NCBI GenBank assembly: GCA_003598065.1
Contig: QZKR01000108.1
Coordinates: forward strand, 1 to 64,000
DNA length: 64,000 nt
Source of the DNA: Myxococcales bacterium
Lineage (GTDB): Bacteria > Myxococcota_A > SURF-8
Direction: 5' to 3'
The notes beneath the pieces are model-generated. The model ran no database searches. It was not told where the DNA came from and worked only from the letters and a program-made list of their open reading frames with translations. Positions 20,875 to 31,700 of this stretch are shown one piece after another. The first letter of the stretch is position 1; each line of letters starts with the position of its first letter. Both the position numbers and the translations under genes were made by a program.

Positions 20875-22563
20875 CTAACCGCCAGCCCGCTTTCGCTTTT
20901 GCCGTCCCAAAGCCAGAAGACCGACAAACGCCGCCATCAGCAGGGCGGTCGAACCGCCGACGGCGGAACAACCGCTCGAAGCGCCTTTGGCGCAGCCTTT
21001 CGCCGCATCGCAACTCAACCCTTGAGAGGCGCAATCGAGAGAGATCCAGCCCGAACCCGCCGAATTGCAACTATTAAGGATGTCCCCCTCGCAGGCCGCT
21101 TCGCCGGGCGCGCACAGCGTTCCGTCGGGCATATCGCCGTCCCCGGGAACATCGCCATCGGCCGGCGAGTCGCCATCGGCGGGGGCGTCGCCATCCGCAA
21201 CGTCGCCGTCGGCAGGGGCGTCGCCGTCCGCCGGCAAATCGCCGTCGGCGGGCGCATCGCCGTCCGTGGGCGCATCGCCATCCGGCGCATCGCCGTCCGC
21301 CGCCGCAGGCTCGCAGGACCCGTCAACGCAGATCATGTCCAGGGAACATTCTTCCAGAATCCGCCAGCGTTCGTCGCGGCAAATCTGGGCCACGGCGAAT
21401 CCCAGGCAGCGCTGTTCGCCGTTCGTGCATTCCGGGCCCGCGCCGCAGCCGGGCTCGGGCTCGCCCGGGCAGCCGGCCGTGCCTATGCCGCAGCCGTCGA
21501 GCGTCGTATCGAAGGAACCGCGGTTGTCGGTGGACCAATCGTAGAAGGATTCCCAGCGGGCGCGGTAGTTGTCCACCGCCTGGACCTGCTGCGGCGCAGG
21601 CGGCTGGCCTTGCGGGTGGACGAGGATGAAGGCCGCCTTCCAGTGGCAGACGTCAAGCGCCGGGTTGCGAGGGCCTTCCTGGCGGACGATGTCCTCGATG
21701 GCCACGTCCACGCGGGTCCCCGTCTCTTCGCCGCTGGACCCGTGCCCCATGGGGATCGACGCCGAGCCCTGGACGTCTCCCACATCGACGACGAACATCG
21801 GCTCGACTTCCTCGGCGGTCCGCAACCCCATCAGATACTGGTCGAGCTGGCTGTATTTGACCGTTCCCAAGGGGTAGCTGAAGCGGAAATTGCCGCCGCC
21901 CAAATCCTCGATGCAGCTCCCGTACATCAGCGAGCAGGAATTGAAATAGTATGACCAGTGCTGATTGAAGCCGTTCGAACCGTAACCGTTGCAGGTGTCG
22001 CCGCCGGCGCTCCCGTCCCCGCCGGTCGGTTCGTAACCGCGCAACAGACACTGCATCCCCTGGCCGTCGTTTTTATCGAAATTGACGGCGGACAGCCAAT
22101 GGTGGCCGAACTCGTGGGCCTGCAGTTCGATGCCGGTAAGCGGGTAGAAGGGTACGATCGGCGCATTCAAGTCGGGATTGGACGGCAGGGTGTTGATGTT
22201 GCCCATGTTGACGGTGATGCGCAGGCGGCCCGTCGCGGAGCACGCCTGCTGCGTCCAGTCGAAGAGCGGCCTGCCTATCCCCTCGTTGGTGTTCTGCCAC
22301 GACCAGCCCTGCTGGATGTTGGTCACCGACGTGTTGAAGATGAAAAGGCCGTCGTAGTTGTCCTCGTGCGTGCGATAGAAGGCGCAGGCGACGTTGCCCA
22401 GGAAAACGTTGGGCATGGAGGCCCCGGGGAAGGCGAGGATCGAGCCGTCAAGATCTTCGATGACGGCGACTTCGCCCACATCCTCCGTGCGGGGATAGGC
22501 GGAAGGCGCGCAGAGGGCGAACGTGGCGGCGGCAACCCAGGCGGCGAGCGCAAAACGAGTCAT
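20875..22563 (-). CDS. Secreted putative zinc metalloprotease with DGD-repeat linker and C-terminal sorting-tag-like tail
   Basis: Signal peptide; ELQAHEFGHHWLSAVNF (HExxH); Cys-rich region; (DGDAPA)n linker; tail GASSGCSAVGGSTALLMAAFVGLLALGRQKRKRAGG (Cys motif + TM + basic cluster). Confidence 0.7.
   Translation of the reverse strand: MTRFALAAWVAAATFALCAPSAYPRTEDVGEVAVIEDLDGSILAFPGASMPNVFLGNVACAFYRTHEDNYDGLFIFNTSVTNIQQGWSWQNTNEGIGRPLFDWTQQACSATGRLRITVNMGNINTLPSNPDLNAPIVPFYPLTGIELQAHEFGHHWLSAVNFDKNDGQGMQCLLRGYEPTGGDGSAGGDTCNGYGSNGFNQHWSYYFNSCSLMYGSCIEDLGGGNFRFSYPLGTVKYSQLDQYLMGLRTAEEVEPMFVVDVGDVQGSASIPMGHGSSGEETGTRVDVAIEDIVRQEGPRNPALDVCHWKAAFILVHPQGQPPAPQQVQAVDNYRARWESFYDWSTDNRGSFDTTLDGCGIGTAGCPGEPEPGCGAGPECTNGEQRCLGFAVAQICRDERWRILEECSLDMICVDGSCEPAAADGDAPDGDAPTDGDAPADGDLPADGDAPADGDVADGDAPADGDSPADGDVPGDGDMPDGTLCAPGEAACEGDILNSCNSAGSGWISLDCASQGLSCDAAKGCAKGASSGCSAVGGSTALLMAAFVGLLALGRQKRKRAGG
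21121..21303 (-). repeat. Imperfect tandem repeat encoding (Asp-Gly-Asp-x-Pro-Ala)n
   Basis: Protein DGDAPDGDAPTDGDAPADGDLPADGDAPADGDVADGDAPADGDSPADGDVPGDGD; about 18-bp period visible in DNA. Confidence 0.85.
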
Positions 22564-22686
22564 CTCCCGAACTCCTTGAATACGTCATGGAAGCGCATCG
22601 TGGCGGCGGTCCGACGAAGAAGTATATCACGACTCTCCCGGTTTGGCATACGGCGATCGGGAAAGCTAAAACGAGGCATAAAAGCA

Positions 22687-22716
22687 CGTCGGGCGTCCCC
22701 AAGGGGACGCCCGGCG
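22687..22716 (-). terminator. Rho-independent-type terminator downstream of the giant ORF
   Basis: Hairpin CGTCGGGCGTCCCC-AA-GGGGACGCCCGGCG (14-bp stem, one G-U-type pair); followed on the minus strand by TGCTTTTATG. Confidence 0.7.
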
Positions 22717-22738
22717 CGTTTAGAAAACCGCTTTAGCG

Positions 22739-25700
22739 CTAGGGATCTTCCGGCGCCTGTTTGGCGCAGCGGAAACCGATGTCGCTGAGTCCGAACTGCG
22801 GCTTCACCAGCTGGCGGTATTGCACGCGCGTTTCGCTCTGGCTGCTGGCGTAGGAGCCGCCGCGCACCGTTTTGTATTCGCAGGTGCTCCGGCAGGCCGT
22901 ATCGCCTTCGCACCGCGTGTAGCACTCGCCGTTGCTCACCAGCGCCGGCGGGTACTGGCCCGTACCGGGCAGATTGTTCCACGCCTGGCCGGTCATGTAG
23001 GGGCCGTACCAATCCAGCACCCACTCGGCCACGTTGCCCGACATGTCGCAAAGCCATTCGGCCTCAAGCGTGCTCCAGTCCGTCATCCGGCCGTCGTCGG
23101 TGTAGATCAGGCCGAAGTCGGACGTCGTGTGGCCGCCCGCCGCGCCGTCGTAGAAGCAGGCCGATACGCCGCTCGCGCCGATGTCGGCCGGCGTCGTGTC
23201 GCGCAACGCCTGACCGGCGGCGTTCGTCGAACCGGCATAGTTCAATGGCTTCGGCGTCAACGTGTCCGGCGCAAAGCCGCTGCTCCACGGCCAGCGGTTG
23301 GTGTTCTCCACCGGCAACGGCTCGTCGAGGTTCTCGGCGCAGAGTTTCTGTCCGCCCGCGAACGTAAGACAGCTCGTGCCCGACGCCGCGCAGTCGGCCG
23401 GTCCGGCGCACGATTGGTAGCGGTAGCCTTTGGCGGCCGTTTCCCATTCATGCTCGGTCGGCAGACGGCCCTCTTTGTAGAGGCAGTACTGCTGCGCCGC
23501 GTACCAGGTCACGGACAACACCGGGTACTTGCCGTAGAGGGAGAGATTGTCGAAGTAGCGCGCCCGCAACTCCGAGCCGTAATCCGCCGGGTTGGACGTC
23601 ACGTTCTCGCAGCCGGTGGCGCATTTGCTCGCCGAGGGCGAGCAGTACTCGTTGGCGTTGGCGTTGCACTTCTGCGGCGAGGACGCGCTGACGCACTCCA
23701 TCGTGTTCGTGTTCCAGGTCCATCCCGAATCCTTCCGCCTCACGCAGTCGTCGAGGCTGTAGCCGGGCTCGCAGGTCACGCCGGTGGTCGTGTAGTTGTC
23801 CTTGCAGGCCTTGAACTCGGCGTTCGTCACTTCGTGCGTGCCGATGTAGAAAGCCGGCACGCGGGCGTAATGGTCCGCCTCGTCCACGAAGCTGCTCGTC
23901 GAGGAGCCAATCACGATCAGGCCGTTCGGCACCTTGGTCATGCCCTCCGGCGCGATGTCGATCTTGATCGCGTAGTGCGACACCGAGCCCCAGTCTTTGT
24001 AGGCCTGGTGCGTCTGAGTGGTCGAGTCGTAGCGTTTCGTGTTGCTGTGGGCCCGGACGTGCAGGTACCAGACGCCGTTGTCCACGTCCTCGTAATCGAG
24101 ACGCTTGTAATAGGTGCCGGCGGCCGGATTCCACAGGCCGTCGGGCGTCATCTCGCTCTTCGCCGGGCAGGCGTCGATGCAGGCCTGGTTCGCCCCGCAG
24201 GCTTCGCAGTCGAAGCCGGCTTCGGGTTTCTGCTGGTTGAATTTCCAGGAGTAGCCGAGGATGCGCCCGGCGCCCCACGCGTCCGACCCGGTGTCCTTGG
24301 CGATGAAGCGGAGCATCGGGTTGCGGCAGGTCATCTGAGCATCCTTGTAGTCGCACCAGTCGGCCGTGTAGCCGTTGGTCGCGCTGCCCACGGAATGGGT
24401 GGTCGAGCCGACGTCGGCGTCGAGGACCGCCGGGGCCGTGACGTCGAGGCGCAGCTTCCAGAACGCCGGAGTGGACCAGGTCGCGCCGCCCGTGCAGGAC
24501 AGGGCTTGCACGACGAAGCAGTATTCGCCGTCGGCCGCCGGAACCGTGTATTCCTTGGTGGCCGGGTTGTTGGTGCAGCTGTTGGCGATCTCCGTCCACG
24601 TTTCGGCCGCGGGATTGAAATTCAGGTCGCAGGCCGCGCCCGGCGCGACGGAGGCCAGATTCTGGCGGACGCGGAATTTCTGGATGCCCGAAGCGGCGTT
24701 GCCGCGGAAACGGAACACCGGGTTCTTTTTCGCCGGCGGATCGGCGCTGTTATAGGCGTACCAGATGCTTTCCACGGGATAGTTGTCCACGCTGTCGATC
24801 TGGATAGCGACGGGGGTCGCATCGACGACGATGTGGTAGCGCACCACCGACGACCACACGCCGTCGGACGTATGCGCGCTGTTCTTGGCGTTGTTGCGCG
24901 CCTTGAGGTTGAGCCAGTAGTGCCCGTTCTCGTTGCCCGGATAGAGCGTCGAGAGGGCGTAGCTCTTGGTGCGCGTGCTGGGGTTCGCGATCAGGTAGGC
25001 CGCGTTCGCCGTGTCGCAGTCGCCCTTGTTGGCGTCCAAGTAAGGATCTTGAGCCGCCGGCACCTTATGGAGATTGACGCACCACGAACCGACGCCGCTC
25101 TCGTTGTCCACGCCGTCCCAGTTGAAAACCGGCGTGGCGTTCGCCCGCGCCTGATGTTCCGGATGCGTGGGCGAAACGATCGTCAGATCGGCCGGCGTCG
25201 TGGTGTCGATTCTCAGGTCGAACACGCCGTTCAGGCTGGCCAGGCCGGACTGGCTGACCAGCTTCACGGCGAACGTCCATTCGCCGTCCGCCGGAGCATA
25301 GGCGGCGGAGGTGAGATCGAGATTGGTGATCGAGCCGCCGCCCGACGGGAAGGGCAAGGCCCATTCCAGGTTGGGGTTGAAGCCCGGGTTCTTGGCGATC
25401 ACCACGAACTGCTCGTCCCCGACGGGCGCGCCGCAGTTCGTCGTGCATTCGCGGTAGGCGTGCTTTTCGATGTAGGCCGGCAAGCCCGCGTACTGCGCAA
25501 AATACGGGTCGAGCGGGTCCGCCCCTTTCTGCCAGGCCAGGGAAAGCGTCGAATGACGGTACCAGTTGGCCGACATCGGGTGCGTGCTGGAGGAGATCGT
25601 CGGCGCGGCCGGGTTGGTGTAATCCACCAGGATCCGGGCGTGCGTGTAGGCGCTCCACTTGCCGCTGGTCGGATCGGCCGGGTTGGAAAGCGAGTTGTTG

Positions 25701-28700
25701 CGCGCAAGAACGTGGAACCAGAACACGCCGTCGTTGAGGTTGGTCGGGTGCGTGTAGCTGCCGATCGTCGTCATGTAGCTGTCCGCGTGATTGAGGCAGA
25801 AGTCGGCGTTCTGCCAGTAACCCGAATTCAAGGGGCTGTTCGGATCGATCTGATCGATGACGGCGCAGTATTCAACGACGCTGGAGAGGTCCTCGTTCGC
25901 GTGGAACAGGAACGTGGGCTTGCGCAGGTTGGTCCAGACGTTCGGGTCGTGCGAGGCGTAATCGACCACCGGACCCGTGCCCGGCGACGAGCCGTAGGGC
26001 GCCGTCGTATCGATGCGGACGGTGAACTTGTCCTGTCCGCCCCAGCCGCCGGCGCCGTTGCGGGCCCGCACGTAGAACTCGTTCGCCCGGCTGGACATCG
26101 TCGTGTTGAGGTACGGATCGGACGTCTCGCAGGTGTAGCCGGCGTCGTTGTTGGCCGGATTGACCCGGTAGCTGTAGCAGTAGATGCCGGAAACGTCGGT
26201 CAGGTACGGCCAGCGCAGCCAGACGCTGCTTGATTGATACCAGGTGCTCTCGTTCGGGTGCGTGTCGGAGTAGATGTTCGGCGCGCCCGGACCGCTCGTG
26301 TCGGACTTGAGATCCAGCGAATAGGTGGGGCTCCAGTTTCCGGCCATGCTTCTGGCGCGGATGGTGAACTTCCACAGACCCTGGAGCTGGGAAAGGGAAA
26401 CCAGGGCCGTGGTCACCGAGCCGCCCACCGAACTCGTCGGCAAATTCTCGCCGTTGGGCTTGGTGAGCCAGTATTCGTAACGATCCACGCCGGAATAGGC
26501 GGAGAACGACCAGTAAATCTGCGGCTGATCGTCGCGATACCAGCCGAGCGGACCGGCCGGAACCGCCCAGACGGCGGAGAGCTGCACCAGCGCCGGCGGC
26601 AACCCGTCAACGTGGACCGCGCGCGGCGAGCAGCCGTTCGCCGGGCTGTTGCAATCGCCGATCCACTCGGTTTCGCTCTCGTTGTCCTTGGTCAGCACCT
26701 TCCAGAAGTACGTGCCGGGTTTCAGATTGCCGGCCGGCGGCTGCCAGCTCGGCGTGGAAAGCCAGCCCGAGGTCCAGGCGCGCGGATAGTTCGGATGGCT
26801 CGGATTGGGATCCGTTTCGGCGTCGGTCCCCGCCGCCACCATGAATTTATAGAGTTCGGTATCCGCCGCGTTCGGATCGACGACGGCGCCCGCCTGGAAC
26901 GTCGGCCGGTCGGTGTTGATCCAGTCGCTCGAACCGGTCGGCGGCGACGGCGGACTGGGAGGATAGATCAGGCCCGTCTCCGCGATGCGCAGGTTGGAAT
27001 TGAACTGGCAGCGCGCCGGAGCCGTGGCGCCGCAAATGGCCGTGTTCGACGGGTTGGACCAGTCGCTCTCGACCGTATAGTCGGCGACCTTGACGAACAG
27101 CTTGTTTTGCTGAATGTCGCCGTAGCCGTCCAAAAGCGCCCACCAGAAATGGAAGTCCCAGGCGGTTCCGTCGCCGGCCACCGCGGTGACGGCGCTCTTG
27201 GACTGGGAAATCTGGACTTTGTCGTTGTTGAAACTCGCACCGGACTCGCTGAACACGTAGCGGGCCTGCGCCGGGTCCCATTCGGCCATGAACAGGCCGC
27301 GCGTCGTCACCCATGGCGAGGAGCCCTGGACGGCCACGGCGAGGAAGACGCGCCGGATGTTTTCGCGGCCGTTGAAGTCGGTGATGCGGACGACCGCTTC
27401 CTGCAACGCGTTGGCGTAGAGGTGGACGTCCTGGGAATTGACGGCTACTTTCGCCACCGGGTAGGTCCGCGCCACGGAAGCGACCTCGCTGGGCTTGTTG
27501 ATCTGGACGCGGTAGGTGGACTTGGTGCTGTAGAGCCCCAGGCCGTTCTTGGCGATGACATGGAGATACCACACGCCCGGCGGCTTGTTGGCCGGCGAGG
27601 CCGTCCCTTTGTAGGCCGGCGCGCCGCTGAAATCGATGTCCGGAGGCGGCGCCGGATCGGCGGCGGCCGCCGATTCCGAACAGGTCGCGCAGCCTTCGGT
27701 GGGCGTGAAGCTCGCGTTGTCGGCGTAGGCCCAGATGAATTTCGTCACGCCGGAGTACGCGGCCGACCAGAATTTGAAGACCGGCGGCGAACCCAGGTTG
27801 CCTTCCGGATACCAGTCGGTCTGCACGGGATACCAGTCGGAGCGGATGGTCGGGTTGAGCGGGCCGCTGTCCACCTGGATCTTGTAGTTCGTCGCGTCGC
27901 CCCACGCCGGGCCGCTCAGGCCGGCCACGACCGTTGCGCTGTTCTTGGCGCGGACGTTGAAGTACCACACGCCGTTGGCCAGAGGCGTCGTCTGGCTGTA
28001 AGTCGTTCCCGGACCCTTGCGGTTGGCCTCCGGATCGGCGATCGGATCGGGAGCGTTGGGCGTGATCGTGTAGGCGTAATCCGAGATGCCGGAGAACGGG
28101 CTGGCGACCAGCCAGGAGAAGTCGGGCGTCGAATCGTTCTGCCAGCCGATCGGGTTGCCGTTGCCGTCCTGCGGATGCGTCGGACAGGAAACGATCGGCT
28201 TCTGCGGCTCGATATCGACGCGGATGCGCCGGTGCACGGGCGGACTGGTCCATGCGCCGGAGGCGGACTGGGCGCTGATGTGGAACCACCACTCGCCGTC
28301 GTCGGTCGGCAGATTCGGCGTGAAGTCGAATCGGTGCGACAGCGTTTCGGGGCCGACTTCGTATTGGAATGCACTGTAGTTGTTGTCGTTCTCGGTGCGC
28401 GTCAGATCGAAGCGGTATTTCTGGATGCCGCCCTCGGTCGCTCCCAACCACGTCACGTCGGCGTAGGCCGTCGAGTACCACTTGGCCGGATCGGCCTGCG
28501 GCGCGACGGAGACGGTGATGGCCGGCGGGTTCTTGTCGATGAGCACGCGGTAGTGCTTCGCCGGACCCCACTGACCCGCCTTCGACTTCGCCTTGACATG
28601 GAAGTACCACGTACCGTCCGCCTTGTCGGAGAAGAGCGCCTGCCACGGCGGGCCGTAAATCAGGGGCAGCAGGGCGTCCGGGTCGTTCGGGTTCTCGGGA

Positions 28701-31700
28701 TCGACCCATTCCGCCGGCGCCGTATTGTCGAACTCGTAATAGAAGCCGAGAACGCCGCACGCCGAAGCCGGGTCCACGCCCCAGGTGAACTGCGGCGAGT
28801 TGTTGGCAAGCCACCTGTCGTTCTGATCGTTGTAGTCGTTCAGGTAGTCGTGAGTCGGGGAGGTCAAGAACACGACCTGCGGTTCGTAGGTATCGACGTT
28901 GACCTTGAGCGTGGTCCAGGCGCTCCAGAGCAGGGAGCCGTTCTGGCTGCGGACGTGGACGTACCACGTTCCGTCTCCCGTCACGTTCCAGCTTGCCTGG
29001 AACGGGCCCGCGCCCTGCTCGCTCAGGTCGTCGGCGACGATCGCCGGGTTGGTGTCGATGGGATCGGTCAGAATCTGATCCACGATCCACTGATGGTTGA
29101 CGATGCCCGAGGTGTCGGAGGCGCTCCACTGGAAATCGACCGCGCGCGAGGCGTAGCACTCCGTCGGGTTCGGATGCGAATCCGAGGAAAGCGCCGGCGC
29201 CTGCGGCCGCGAGGCGTCGGGCGTCGTGGCGGTAGTGATGGTCGAGGAATCGGAGACGTTGCCGTTGGCGTCGACCGCATCGACGCGCAGATACCACGTC
29301 TGACTGTCGCCCACCGTCAGCGTGTGCTGGACGACCGCCGGGTCGGGGAGCGGATTGGGCTGCAGGATCGGGGCCTCGTTCAGGCGGTTTGAGTAGGCCT
29401 CGACCTCGATGATCGCCGCCGTGCTGTTATCATTGGCGGTGCTGATCCCGTCTTCGCCAACGGGGCGGATAAATTCCACGGTGACATTGGTCGCGTCGTA
29501 GCCCGGCGTGGACACGGGCGAACCGCCGACGGTGCGCCACTCGTTCGGGACCTCGATCCCCATCTGGCCGTAGTCGGCCCTGAAGCCGCGCGACGAATAG
29601 AAGGTCAGCTCGCCGGTCGGCGGGTTGTAGCGCGTCAACGCGACACGTTGGTTTTTGAAGACGCGGTGGCTCGTATCCAGGAAATGGACGCGGAGTTTGG
29701 AGATGATGCGGTGCGAGACCGCGAATTTCCAGGCCACCGTGGCGGAGCTGACGGAGGCCATGCTCCAGTAGGACGACGGATTGGATGTGCTATGGCTGCC
29801 GTCGACAGCCAGGGCGCAAGTCGAACCGGGGTCGCCGTCCGTGCAGCCCGCGGCCACCAGCAGGTTGCCGACGTCGCTCTGGGTGGTCGAGCCGTACACG
29901 TTGTAGTGGTGCGCGTCGGAGACCACGTTCCATTTCACCGTGACGTAGCCCTGGCCCTGTTCGCCGTAATTCACCGGCGAACCGGCCGCCACCGTCGTCT
30001 GGACGTTCGCCGGCACGGCCGGCGGCCGGAAGTCCTGCCCGAGGATTCCCGCCTCCGTGTACCACGAAGACAACGTGCCGAGCACGTCGGAGCAACGATA
30101 CCGGAAGTGGTAGGTTTCCCCCGGCGTCATGCCGTCGTTCATCTCGTTGAGATCGCCGTTGTCGGCGAAGTAATACTTCTGGCGCGGTCCGGTGGCGGAC
30201 TGGGCGAGGATCGGCGCAAAGCAGGCGTCGCAGGCCGATCCCTGGCAGGAGCCGAGGCAGGCGTCGCCCACCGCCACTTCCAGGAACACCTGATTGGCGC
30301 CCTGGCCGCCGGCGTCGGAAATCGGGTCCCACCTGACCACCACGCCGTAGCCCGACTCCTCGTAGTCGAAATAGAGCGGGCCGTCGCAGTCGGGCGGCGA
30401 GAAGTCGAGGTTGATGCATTTGACCACGGGCGGATACAGGACGTTGCCGCCCGCATCGGCGAAGACGGTCTGGACGCAACGGAGGCCGTCGGAGATGTCG
30501 CCGAGGCCCGTGTTGAGGTTCCACGGCTTCGTGAACGCGCCCGACGGGCCGAGGCTCTCGAAATTGAGGAATTCCTCGCGCGACAAGGGGGTCGAACTGC
30601 GGCTGTTCAAGATCGACACGTAAATCGGCGTCCAGGCGTCGCTGGCCGTACCCTTCAAGGTGACGTCCGGCGCATTGGCCCACGCGGGCATCTCCTCGTC
30701 GCCCACCCAGATGGAGAAGGTGGCGGCGGGAGCCGTGGTGTCGATCGTCACCTGCGCCGGGGCCGACGCCTGGCTGACGTTGCCGACCGCGTCGTAGGCG
30801 TACGCGCGCACCCACCAGACGCCGTCGGGGATCAGTTCGCCGGAAGCGCCGTCGGAGGCCGTATTCGGATGAACCCGCGTGACGAGCCAGTACGCGCCCA
30901 TGTCTTCGACGAAGTCGGCGTCAACGCGCTTTTCCTTGCGCTTGGGCGAATTGAACTGGCTGGTCGCGTCCCATTCCAGTTTATACGTGCCGTCCAGGCC
31001 GGCGGGCATCAACCCCGAACCGGCGCCGGTATCCGCGCCCGGATCGGCAGGTCGATGCCAGTTCCAGGTGGGCGTCGTCGAGGCGCTCGGATTTTCCGTG
31101 GACGCCACGTCCGTCGGCGCGTTCGGCGACGTTTTATCCAAAAGGATCGACGCCGAAAGCGGACCGGACTGGTTGCAGGCCAGGTCGCGCAGCCAGACGT
31201 AGACGGTGCGATTGCCGTCGGCGCCGGCGGCCAGCGTGTAGTTCATGCTGGGTTGCCACGTCGTCCATTGGCTCATCTGGCACGTCGGCGGCGTGCTGGA
31301 GTCGCTGATGCGAATGTAATCGCATGCCGCGCCCGTTTTGGCGATCCGCACCGAAACGACGGAACTGTTGGTGGCCGCCGCGCCGTTGTTGATCGTGACG
31401 CCGGTGAGCGAGCAGCCGGCCGTATCGACGATGAGGCTCGCCTGCGGCGACTGCGCGGACTCGTTGCCGGCTTTGTCGTAGGCGTACACCCAGAAATACC
31501 ACTGGCCCACGTCCAAGGGCGTGGAATGGGTATAGGTCGGGGAGCCGGTGACGTAGTCGATGATGTCGTCAAGCGGCTCGGACGGATGCCAGGTCCGGCT
31601 CCAGACGACCTTGTAGGTCTTATCCTCGGTCCTCAGGCCCGAGATCTGATCCGCAGGCGCCGTCCAGGTCCAGGTCGGCGTCGTGTCGCCGGTCGGGTTG

